Positions 46,791 to 58,216 of a stretch of DNA of 64,000 nt are shown here, one piece after another (position 1 is the stretch's first letter; each line of letters opens with the position of its first letter). The position numbers were made by a program, and so were the translations under genes. The stretch is taken from positions 106,956 to 170,955 of the forward strand of contig JADDOH010001520.1 of NCBI GenBank assembly GCA_016648135.1, in the 5' to 3' direction. The notes under the pieces are model-generated. The model was not told the DNA's origin and made no database searches. It worked only from the letters and a program-made list of their open reading frames with translations. Source of the DNA: Agrypnia vestita (lineage: Eukaryota; Arthropoda; Insecta; Trichoptera; Phryganeidae).

Positions 46791-47256
46791 CTATTTTGAA
46801 ATTCTGTTGGATCTAAAGTCTCGCGGGAATTTTTCATGCACCTTTGTCGCGAAATATATAAATTCATTTCGTAACGAATCTAATCAAGGTCATATCCGAT
46901 TGGTTATAACGGATAACAACAAACAAAAGCACTGCGAATTATCAAATAACCACCGACTGAATAAATTTTAAAATTACATGTATAAATATTTTGAAACATA
47001 CGAATTTATGATGTCAAAGAAAATATCCGTGAAATAACTTCAATTTTAAGTATCGAATATTTCACAAATCGAACCTTGAAATTTAATATTTTAATAAAGT
47101 TTATGAAACACAATTTATATGTTAGGTAGGTACCTACGTACATAGTTGAAAATTATTAGTTTCCAATTTTTACTAGTGGAATCAAACGAGCACAAGTAAT
47201 ATGTGAAAAATTTTAGAAATCTAATTAAATATTATGATAGGGCGGTTAATTAATCT

Positions 47257-48000
47257 GATAGATTAATTAGGACGCTACGCGTCTTTGTCTATCAAAGGAA
47301 TACTTTGCCAAGGAAGGTGGAGCGGGAATTTCAAAACACTCTGGCACTATTATATACATATATTAAAAAAAAAAAAAACAGTTAAACCTTACGTTCTAAA
47401 GCACTATTACTAATTTTATAACTAATCTTAACCTAAACGCCAGCAGTTCCGACCCCCACATAAGTTCGTCGTGTCCTTTCATATTTTAGTTTAAAAAAAA
47501 TCACAAAAAGCACATGTCCGCTATCGGAGGCCCTCGTGGCTACGAGGGGCACGCATCCCAAGCTGCGCGGCTCGCGGGGACCGCACGTGGTTTGGCTTGG
47601 CGCGACCGGCCGCGGGATCTGGCTGAGTCTCGGAAACTCGCGGAAGCGCACATGGTCCAGGCTTGGGAATCACGTCCAGAGCGCTGCAGGCCGCCTTCTC
47701 ATTAAGCGACGTTGACGGCGCCTTGAACACACGTGGCGGCGGCTCAGGGCCCGCCGTGGCGAAGTGGCCATCGCCTGGAACCGTCCAGAGCGCTGCGGGC
47801 CGCCTTCTCCACAAGCGACGTTGACGGCGCCACCCCGCGTTCTTGAACACCGCCCCATCGGCGGCGGCTCAGGGCCCGCCGCCGATGGGGCGGCCGCGGG
47901 CGAGGAGCCCGGGGAGCGCGAGCTGTTGCGGCGACGGCGATCGGAACGAGACAAGACCGCTGTCACAGAATAAAGAAGATAACCGCTGTTGGGGCACGCG
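47257..48000 (+). repeat. GC-rich LTR-like sequence 2
   Basis: Begins TGATAGATTAATTAGGACGC followed by TACGCGTC and TATCAA, has CTTAACCTAAACGCCAGCAG near 47428, a GC-rich stretch with an internal duplication (CCAGAGCGCTGC, GCCTTCTC.CA.AAGCGACGTT at about 47675-47720 and 47784-47828), an inverted pair GCCCCATCGGCGGCGG/CCGCCGATGGGGC, and ends near TGTTGGGGCACGCGG. It is in the same orientation as 39493-40108. hAT copy 2 is inserted at its end. Confidence 0.45.
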
Positions 48001-48008
48001 GCTCCAAC

Positions 48009-49639
48009 TAGGGATGGGTCGTCGACGTATTTACCGTCGACGAAACGAGACCGTCCACGTCCATCCATCGACGAGACGATCAACTGGTTGAATTCGTCGA
48101 CTAGTTGACGCGTCAACTTCGTTACGCGGACGTCGCGGACGTTCTATCTAAACATCGGGACGATGGTCAACTGTCTACGGTTTAACGCGACGCTTCTCGA
48201 CGGCTCAACCGTTGGCTATTTTTATGATGTTAATTTTTAAAATTTAAAAAAGTTCGAAGGAATATAGTTTCGGGGAAAGTAAAACCGCTACTTGTGCTTA
48301 TATGTAAAAAGAAATATTTTATTATTTATTTGTTTATGCACATTATAGGCTATTACATATTGTTTTATATACTTCTTTCTATATTTAACAAAGAAAGAAG
48401 TAGGTATACACAGCAATATCAGGTGTTAGCAGTAAAATATAAATATAAACTACATATATAAGCAGTGAAAGTATTGGGTATAAGCATTAAAATGTGAGTA
48501 AATAAAATTGAAGGAAACAATGATTTTGCGTAATAAAGGCGCCAGTTATGAGGTGCGGTAAAAAATACTTTACATTTATTTATTATGTATAAATTTATAA
48601 ATAAATACATAATTTAAAAATACTTTACATTTGAGATGTTATATAGAAATTCATTGAAGAATACATCTTTCAAAGTCAGGCTTTCACTTTGTGGTGACAT
48701 TATTAATAAATAAATATATCTGTATTATTTGTCAACTTTAGTTTAAGGCTCAATCTGAGAAAAGGAACATTGTTCCCGAAACATGTAAAAAACCAATAAA
48801 AAGTGGTGTAAACAAAATTATAATAGATTTATTTTTTTATCTATAAAGTTGAAAATAGGGAATTTTTAATAAAAATTAATTAAACCTAAATTCAAGATTA
48901 TATTACATATATAATAATTAATGTTGGACTCCTGAATAAGGACCATAGTTAGGTATAGAAAATTTTATTCCCTACAAGTTTGTTTATCATTTATATGCTA
49001 AAGTTGAAAAGTAAGGAAATAACACAATAATTAAATTTTAGCATCCCTTTTCAGGTAGATATAAGAAGTCGAGATCGATCGAATAAAATATTGATTTTAG
49101 AAAAATATCTAGCCGGCCTGTTAATTAATAATAGTTCAATAAAAAATAAAATAATTAAACAGAATTGTTTTATTTTATACAGCGTAAAATTGGGAATTCA
49201 CCGAATCGTCGCACGTGACATCACAAAAAATCAAGTAAAAAAATAATAGATAATAAATAGCTTATTAAGCCTATCTCGCCCTACGCATGTATTCAAATTT
49301 CAAATCTCTAGTCATAGTTCGTGTACACAGATCCGCACTCTATGGTATCACTCGTGTGATTACTTTAGAGTTGAAATGAAATTACCCGTCAAGCCGTCTA
49401 TGACGTCTATGGCATCTACAAGTCGACAGCGAGAGATGAGAGAGAAATAAACGGAGACGTTTTGTCTTGCTCTCGCTCGTTGCTTTGCATTGCGTTAATC
49501 GAATCGTCCCCGACCACGGCGTCCGCTGTCCACCGTCTACAAATTCAACTAGTCCGTGCGATAAACGTAAACGGTCGACGCGTCGATGCAACGTCAACGG
49601 TTGATTTCAACTAGTGCGTCCATTCAACGCCCATCCCTA
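48009..49639 (+). mobile_element. hAT-type non-autonomous element, copy 2 (uninterrupted, 1631 bp)
   Basis: TAGGGATGGG ends and an exact 8-bp duplication GCTCCAAC at 48001-48008 and 49640-49647. The sequence is nearly identical to copy 1, including the CAACTAGTTGA subterminal palindromes. It has no coding capacity that I can recognise; frames of about 60-80 codons near both ends are side effects of the inverted GC-rich ends. Near-identity of copies points to recent mobilisation by a transposase made elsewhere. Confidence 0.93.
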
Positions 49640-49647
49640 GCTCCAAC

Positions 49648-51452
49648 CCTCTGTGTCTGCGGGGGAGGGGGGTAGTCTCACCGCACCCGCAATGGCACCC
49701 ATGGCACCCTACCAACCCCTGGCGGTGCGGAGCGGCAACCCGTGGTGCCGCGCGAAATTTAAAATTACCTAAACCTATTTTAAAATAAAACTTATATTCT
49801 AATTTAAAAAGGACGCGATGCGGAACGTCACATGCAGGTCGCGGACGCATCAATTAGCATTAAAAATGTTTTATTTGTTCAATCGTCAATCAACAACGGT
49901 AAGTTTTGATGAGTTCAGAGCACAGAATATAGACCAAAAAGTTCAGAGTAGGTAAACATTCTAAGCAGTTTTCTTGGGTGAATAGGTAGGAGCTATTATT
50001 ATGTTATCTATGGTAGGAGCTTACTACAACGCAATGAACCAACTAAAAGTTATACAGGGAACGATTTAAAAGGATAATATTTAAAAAAAACATTTTTCTT
50101 AACAGACACTATTCACTATCGGCCGTATTCTAGCTATTTATTTATATTCAGATTTACTCCTACCTTTCTTCATATAACAAAAAAAAAAGGATTTAAAAAT
50201 AAAACATCGTTTCTAATTTTTCAGTCTTTCAAACACTTATAACGAATACATTTAAGTGATATGTAGACCTCTTTCCACTTAAGAAAAACAATCGAATTAG
50301 TATGTGTACGACTCACGTTGTTTCCCTGTGTTGGTATTTACGGGTGTAGGTAAATACCAACACACGGAACGACTTTATTATTCTTCATAGAAATTTATCC
50401 GTTGGTGACGGCTTTTAGTAATCATATATTGAAAACTGAAATTACATATTACAGGTGAAAAGCAGGGAACATTACATTTTAAGCAATTGGTTATCACCGA
50501 TTGCTTGCTGCTAGGCACTGGGGTTGGACTTCTACCTGAATCAGAATTATTAGTTATTTAAAAGCTCTAGGTGAACATACATATATAGCGTGTATCAGTT
50601 TCCTAATATATAGTAAAATCCCGTTAATTAGAACCCCGATAATTTTAAATTCCCTATAATTCGTCATTTTCAAATAAAAAACTCCCAAATATTAATTTTA
50701 AAATATATTTACCCCGTTAATTTGAAAATACGCGGTAATTCGTAAATTAAATTTTTAATAGTTGAAATTAGATGTAATTGAAAAAAGGTTTCGATTTTTT
50801 CGCAAGTGCAAATAGCAAATATGTCAATATCGGGTGGGTTGGTACTTAAGTAATAGAAATATCAAGTAGTAGAAATGTATTAGCATAATAAATATTGCGT
50901 TTTCGAAATTCCGATACTTGAGAAAGCCACGTAGATGTATTGTGACATCACTTGAATTGGTCACAAAACGCCATCAACTGCACGCAGGGCCTAGCAGTAG
51001 GCAATGGACGATAGCCAAATGTAAACACCAATGGCCGCGTAGCGGTCACTACAGGCCGCGCGGCAGCCACTATGGGCCGCGGAGCGGTCCATACGGCCGC
51101 CCGCAGGGCCTAGCAGTTAAATCGGCTGTCGCTGATTGCTTAACTGCTAGAGTCTCTTCATTACTTCACGATAGCGACATTTCGGCGATCTCAGAAATAC
51201 GATAAACGAAGCACGATAGACATACCCAGTCAGCGAACGGTGACGACTGACGAACTGAATAACGGGGCAATGTGTGATCACTATCGGCCACGCTACGCTA
51301 TGATTCCTTTAATGTGTGCTCAAAAAACCCCGACAACTTCGCTAATGCGCACCAATGTCAGCCAACCCGTGCCAATACCCCTTGTACACATTGGTATTGG
51401 CCGGCATTGGACCAACCTCAGCCAATGTATACTGGGCCATTTCAAAATTTCA
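49648..51452. other. No gene; hairpin and small repeats
   Basis: At about 50317-50372 TGTGTTGGTATTTAC pairs exactly with GTAAATACCAACACA across an 8-nt loop, with partial pairing continuing outward. At 50610-50750 CCCGTTAATT.GAA and GGTAATTCG motifs resemble pogo/Tigger-type element ends, weakly. At about 51030-51100 a GGCCGCG.AGCGGTCACTA-like unit of about 22 bp repeats three times, flanked by two GGGCCTAGCAG copies (50988 and 51108). Confidence 0.45.
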
Positions 51453-52019
51453 CAGTTGACCGATTAACCCGCGTCTTTCTTCTCTAGACGCGTTAACACA
51501 TACACATACAAATTGCCAAAGGAAGGCGGGGATTCAAATAAAGAGAATACAGAAATAAAGTTTCACATATCTAATGGCACCGTGGATAATTTTTTTTACT
51601 TAGACTTTAAAATTACGTATACTAACTAACCCGTTTATTTTATATCTATAACAGCCTTTACACTTGCTCGCATCTTCTCTCTTTTTGCACCTCCGGCATC
51701 GTCTGGTGATTGGCGTCTTGGGCCTTTCTTCATCGGAAATTACCACGTGTGTTCGTGGATGGGGTCGGTCGCCACGTGTCGGTCACCGCGACGCCAGGTC
51801 CTTCACAGTTCTCCGAATGCGGGCAGTTAAAAGCAGCACCGAACCGAACCGAGCATGGTTTCTCGGAAGCTCGCGTCTGATGCACGTGGGGCACACTCTT
51901 CCGGTCGACGCTTCGACAGAATTCTGGTTAGCGTTCCTCGCACTGGCACTGGTATTCTCTTTCATCAGGGCCGGCTGTAATCTTTTCTAATGCACTGCAC
52001 TTCCGTCCGGCGGCCGCAT
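51453..52019 (+). repeat. GC-rich LTR-like sequence 3 (weak)
   Basis: Starts TGACCGATTAACCCGCGTC with GACGCGTTAAC nearby, then TTGCCAAAGGAAGGCGGG, which matches the GGAAGG.GG part of sequence 2. It ends GGCGGCCGCA three bases before TGGGTACGTGGAGTCC, a possible primer site. The most diverged member of the set. Confidence 0.3.
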
Positions 52020-52421
52020 ACTGGGTACGTGGAGTCCACCTCGACAGGGTACGCAGCAAGCCTAATAATTACCACTTCGGATCAGAATCGGAAAGAGAAG
52101 AGGGCTCTTCGATGGGCGTCCGGACTTTTTGTAAGTTCTGCGTGGCAACCAGGGTAGGGTGCTCTGCTATCTCATTGATCGTCCGTAAGGGTGCAGATGT
52201 TGCCAGTGAAGTCTTCAATCCCCACATCATTGTTTTCACATACTTATGTAGGTACAAGTTGTTAATTACGGATTGAAATGAATACCAAGAAAATACACAA
52301 TTATACATCAAAATCTGTAATTTTGCAATTCTTTTAGAATAATCAAACCTTGAAAAATATTTTAATTACCCCCCTACCCAGTCATATTTATTTTTAAAAG
52401 AGAATTAATTATTCATTTCTT
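52020..52421. other. No feature recognised
   Basis: Sequence between LTR-like sequence 3 and the long-LTR element; no gene was found. Confidence 0.4.
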
Positions 52422-55400
52422 TGATATACCGGAGTCGGGGGGGTAAAGTCTGAGGGGTCAGAGGTGATATAAAATCACGGTGTAGTAAACCGGCCGGGAG
52501 ATCTCAGATCTAGGTATGCCGGCGGTTACGCCCTCCCCTAGGTATAATCAAAACGTCAGGTGACTGACTAGGACACTGATATCTCGAGGCGGGTGAAGGG
52601 ATATAAAAATAATGAAATCGAAACAATTTTACAAGTCTCTATATTGGGCACTGTAGCAAATTAAATTACGTGAAACATTAATCCTAACTTACATACGACG
52701 CAGCAAAGTGGTTACTAAATTAAAAATTGCATGAACCCTAATTTAGAGGGAGAGGACAAAATTATAAACAAAGAAAGAAAAAGGCAAAACACATAAAAAA
52801 TCTGATCTTACTGCTAAAATGAATGGTGACGAGATTAAATTAACACTTCGGTAGAACCAGGTGGGCGGAGAAAAAGTCTTTAGATCGGGGTAACCTGTTT
52901 CGGAGAGTTCGGCAGGTGTCTTCTTCGTGCTGCTTCGTGGTGGGCGGCGGCTTCTGGTGTCGGCGTCGTCCTCTGACTGTGTAGGCTACGTCGGCGGCTT
53001 CTGACGTCGGCGTCGTGGCGGTCGGTAGCGAGACGTCGCTTCTTTTGTCACTGGGCGTCGCGGCGGTACACTGTGCGTCGCGGTTTCTGATACGTCGTTT
53101 CTGGCGTCGCGATGCCGATTCGGTGGTCGCTATCGTTCGGACTTACTTTCTTCGAGAGTTACCAGGGTATTCGGCCGGACCGATTTTACGGGTCAGGCTA
53201 GAGTTCCTGGTCTCTCCACCTTCAGCTTCTAACTTCAACTCCTAACTCCAACTTCAACTCAACTCCTAACTCCAACTTCAACTCAACTCCTAACTCCAAC
53301 TTCAACTGGTTTCTCGGCGGCTGGCTTCGCCTTATATTCTCTCCTCGCCGGCCTGAGGCGTGACCGACGGTGGAAAGGGGGCATCCCTTAGCTCCCTATT
53401 GGTCCGGATGATGTAGACCGTCTCCCGGTCGGGCCGCTCTTGATCCACCCTCGTCGTCCATTGGCTTCCTCTGGGTCCATCCCAGGCCCCGATGGACGTT
53501 ACTGGTTACGGGACCCGGCGTCGCATATGTTACGCCCCCTATTGTTCTCCCAGTTTGCGGCTAATCTCGATGCTTTTCTGGTATGTAGGCCTAAACACTT
53601 TGTTATTTCACGAACGCTTTGTTCACTGTTCATATCCCTATCCCGTCACCAAAACACATTGCAAAATGAATTAAACTTAAGGAAAATATTATAGTACAAA
53701 TTGGCAAAGGCGGAAAATTGAAAACACAAATTCGCATCAACACTTATTACCTATAAATAAAACTGCTTACATATACATACTTAATTAAATCGACACGCCA
53801 GATAGACATATTTTTATCGACCAGTTATTTCTACCATTATTGACTAATTACATGGGATTGAACGTAGGGTTTCATTAGATCATAGTAAAATTCCTTAAGT
53901 ATGCATTACAACATTAATCTTATTATTAAGTCGTCGGTTTGATTCTTACAGTAGGCCTCTCAATATTTAACATTATTCATTCATTACATCGTTATAGGTC
54001 AATCCTTATCATTAACATTGATTTAACGTTATTTATACATTACATCATTACAGGTCAATCCTTATCATTTACATTTAAAATTTACCACTCCGCATATTCT
54101 CTTCCTTTCTTTTTCTTTTTAATTTTTTTTCTTTAACAATGACAACATGTACTTGATACTTAGTTTTATTTTTAATTTTAGCTTAAATAAAACAAGCTAT
54201 CGTACTTCTTAGTTGGACCAAACATAATTGTCAATATGTGACATAGAGATACAAAACAAAGGGCTAAAATTATACAGACATCGTGGCATTTCTTAGTGAA
54301 TCAATTAACATAAAAACTTATTTACATGGGATACATGCTTCAAGCGGGTCCCCTAATGTTAATGTTCTGTATACATCTTTGTAATTTCTTTTGGGATTAC
54401 AAAGTACATGAATTTGCGTCAACGCCACTTTCCCGAAAGGAATGCTTACATATACTAACATAATCAAATTCGATAGACACTTTTTTTTTTCAAGAAATTA
54501 TGTTACACCTTATTACTAGAAGAAAAATTAAGAAAACTTGGCGTAAATTAATTAATGTAACATTATTTACACCTAAATAATGAAAATTCTTACTTCAATA
54601 TGTAGGCTGGATTGAATGAAAAACGTTTTTTTTTAGGACTTTCATTATACTAATCATTATCTTATCAAATCAGCTTTCTTCCACCCCTGGTATAAGAATA
54701 TAGGAAAAGAATAAAAATAGAGAACACTAAAAAATTATATAAGCCACATTCCACCCGGCAGACAATTGAAAATTTTCCAAACAAGAATTATTTTGAGCTT
54801 TATTATTACTAGATTAAAACAACTATTTTAAAATAGACCGACAAATTATATTGCTTAAACGAGTAATCAAAACAATAATTGCATGTTTACAGATAGGTTA
54901 TATACCTACAACCTACAAATTTGTATAAAAAAAAACACAATATTGGGAGCTTAAATAACTAATGACAAATTAACATTATTCTTAAAAATAAATAAAACTC
55001 ACAAATCAACATTATTCAACTAGGTGTAATACATGAAAACATAAGACATGAAAGCCTCGATCTAAAGTAATATTAATGTTTATTCCAACACGGCATTTAC
55101 TTATTTGCAATTAATTAAACTATTTTGTTTCAACCCCGTGTGCTAAAATTCATTCTACAGACAGATTTCAAAAACTAAAAAGTCGGAATCTTATATCTCT
55201 TCAACCGTGTTACATCTTTTCACGAGATAATATTCTATTACGTTATATATTACATATTACATCAATATCAAACATCGTCGGCAATAATACAATCGAGTTT
55301 TTTTTTTTTTTCTTTTTATTCCGATCAATACATTTTTTATTATTTGCCACAAGTTAGATTAATTCGGGATGATCTCGTTATCATTTCAAATTGCAATGTC

Positions 55401-56320
55401 CCGTTCATTTCGGTCCTTAACTACATATAAAACGAGTAACATCCACCTGCAGAGGTGGCCTGGGTTGTCTAAACAATCATTACCTTACTTAAATTAAACA
55501 TATCAGTTGCTCATTAATTAGGTACATATTACATTGATATTATGATTCACCACTTTGCCTCAATTTCTAATTCGGCCTCTACCTTCTTAATTGATTGACC
55601 CCTGTTATCTTTATTGATAATGGCCGCCTGGTCGTGCGTTGTGGGATCTTCGCGCCCTTATATTAATAATATGATTTATACGATCCTACATCCCGCGGAT
55701 AGCGTCGCCATGTGGCGGATCGGTATGTCAGCGCTTTCTAAAACATCTCTATTGTCTGTCGAGGACAATAGTAAGTTTACTGCGACGACTTTCGGAATTA
55801 TTATCTTGTTTTTCTAAAAAAATGTCTTTCCCAAAACAATGGCGACTTCTCTAACAAAACGCAGCTTTCTAAACCGTTGTCCCATGTGTTCGCATTTGGC
55901 CAAGATGTTCTTTCTATTGTTTAATCGGGGTTAGAGATATACGTCCCGCTGCAAGAAAAGGTTTACCGTTTTTACCCTTCCAAGATGTTACTTAAGAACA
56001 AAAGGTTGCGAACGTATTGTCCATCCTAACAAAAGGCCGTGCACTATTAATGTCTTCGGCGATGCCCAACGCCCTCGGCAACCCTAACTTTCTAATTCAT
56101 TGTTTCATATGTTTTATGGCGGGCTATCCTAAGAGCGATCGTCCGTCGCAATGTTATTTTTTTTGAACAATAGGTCACATATTTCGTCCTCGAACAAAAG
56201 ATCGAACATGCCGGGGCTGTGACCACATGGCGCGTGATCTTCGAAACATGGGCGCTTTGATTTCGGTATTGCCCTAGGACAAAATTAATAACCTGGTTCG
56301 CGTCATATTCCGGTACATCA
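52422..56320 (-). repeat. 3' LTR of the LARD-like element
   Basis: About 3.9 kb. The minus strand has a TATA-type box (AGAATATAAGG, near 53332-53342) preceded by GC-rich sequence. Directly downstream lies a minisatellite of 24 bp (CTCCTAACTCCAACTTCAAC.. on the plus strand, about 53236-53308) with three units, against one in the other LTR. Frames of 60-84 codons are conserved in both LTRs simply because the LTRs are near-identical; none resembles a protein family. Confidence 0.7.
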
Positions 56321-58216
56321 ACACGCACCCCCCCGAGTTGACGCGAACCGGTTATTATTAGGCCACCTGATGTGCGTTTGGTGGTCGCTAGCACTCCCTC
56401 TTCAGCATTAGCCCAGCGACCTAACCTATCGTTCCGCGCGAAGAGCCAAGGCGACAAAAACAAAAAAAAATATCTCGGACTGACTCCTGACCTAGGGGTT
56501 ATCAAACTATATTGGGGAACAGGGAAAACGGAAAAAAAAATCTCCAGCCTTCTGGCTTCCGGTGTCACTCATCTCCCTTCCGGTTATTACTTGCGTGCGT
56601 GCGTGTGTGTATGTGTGCGTTTTCCTATGCAGCCCTCCTCGCTCTTTTTCTCACTTCACTCCGGCGGGTCCATGTCGGCGCCCTGCCGACGATGGGGTCC
56701 GCGCCCGCGACCCCCCTTTCGGGTCCTTCCTCGCCTAACACGCCCTTGTGCTCCGGCGGTTTCCTTCGTCGTCTCCCCCTTATGCATCCATATCGGCGCC
56801 CTGCCGATGATGGAACCGTGCTCGTGACCGCTGCCTGGGTCCTCCGTCGTCTCATGCTCGTCCCGCTTCGTCCTACTTCGTCATCCCTGCGTCCGCATTC
56901 AGCGCTCTAGCCTTGCTGGACTCTGTTCTACGCCCGCTGCATATTCCGGCGCCACAACACATACAAGGAAACACACGCCGCACTAACGCGCCTCGCACTG
57001 AGACCGGTTGTGAACAAGGAGAATTATGAATATTTAAAAAAAACAAATAATGCCTACATCGTCGCCTCGGCCACCTCGTATCCTATTTATCGCGAATTCC
57101 GAACTACGCATCGCTTGGTACTTAACCCACTTCCGGTCCGATAGTAAATCTTAAACGACGAATAAAAAAAAACGGTAAAATAGAAAGTGGCGCCTACTCT
57201 ATATTCAAGTGTACGATAACGAGAGAGAAAAAAAATACTCTGAATCTCCAGAGGCAGTAAAACATTACCGGTTGTCCTCAATGAGTGGGCACATTAGGAC
57301 CTACACTAAACTCATTATCGTCAGCGACCGTAAACTCGACCTAAATATACATTTTTGAAGTACTCGGTCGGCCCCTCCTAATTAAGTAACAATGGGGTGT
57401 TATGGGGATTATCGGCGCCTGGGGCCGTTGACCCGCTATTTACTATTCCTAGCTCGAGTGCATCATAAAACGACCTCTCTCGGCTCCCATTGTCTGGGAC
57501 GAAACCAGAATGGTTTGACTGTCGGCACGCCGCTGTCATCTTGTTAATCTATCGGAATATATTTTATTCTTACGTGTTAACTAATTTCTAATATCTCCAC
57601 TTAATTCTAACTTATATAAACGAGAAAAAAATTAGAAGTGTTTCCGGGAAAAGAACTGCTGTTGTAATCGTCTGTACTTTACTTTAAATCTATTCTTACT
57701 ACAATGTCTTTATTTTGGTGCCCCGATAAAATAACATTTTGGTATCCGGTTGTCTCCCCGGACATATCAAAACCGCGAAAAGATTCGCCGACTGTACAAC
57801 GCTATCCGCCCTTCGTGAAATCCGCGGTTCTACTCGCGCCGCGAGCCTTATAGCGACAAAAATCGTCTGCAGGAAAATTACATAGTAACATATTCCTACT
57901 TGTGGCGGTTGGCGAAATTGTTCCCTTTCCGCGCACGATTTTATTTCTTTACGGAACCCCATGGTTAGGTGCACGATTCGTCACACATAAGTTTATCATA
58001 TGGTACCGACCGGGTAAGTTATTAGGCTAGATTACTTAGGTCTGTGGGCGCCAGGTACTTTAAGGTATAAGTACCAACCGATTGGCTTGATTCTATTATC
58101 CCTCGTTTCACTCGCTTGATATCAGTGTCTTTAATCTAAATCTCAGGGTGGGATCCGCTAGAAAACCCTTTTCCGGCGTGCTTTATACGCACGAGCCCCG
58201 CGTTGGAAGCGCCACT
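56321..58216 (-). other. Non-coding interior of the LARD-like element
   Basis: About 1.9 kb. Frames of 76-158 codons on both strands at 56092-56910 overlap heavily and have no domain. The end next to the 3' LTR forms an inverted repeat with the LTR end itself: TAACCTGGTTCGCGTCA in the LTR and TTGACGCGAACCGGTTA just inside (about 56287-56355). Confidence 0.55.
58195..58214 (-). other. Primer-binding-site candidate
   Basis: The minus strand reads TGGCGCTTCCAACGCGGGGC starting two bases after the LTR end. TGG at this position is the usual start of a tRNA-complementary site, and TGGCGC..CAACG.GGGGC resembles sites of many LTR elements. It fixes the element as minus-strand. Confidence 0.6.

Noticed and set aside
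47433..48116. Arg/Pro/Ala-rich frames up to 148 codons
   Set aside because: GC-rich repeat with internal duplications and the start of the hAT element; one frame crosses the hAT border, so it cannot be an old gene.
53015..53694. Frames of 76 and 84 codons found again at 58810-59468
   Set aside because: Repeated only because they lie in the two LTRs; no similarity to gag, env or other proteins was recognised.
56092..56910. Frames of 132-158 codons around 56.1-56.9 kb
   Set aside because: Heavily overlapping on both strands, low-complexity Pro/Arg/Ser; part crosses the LTR border.
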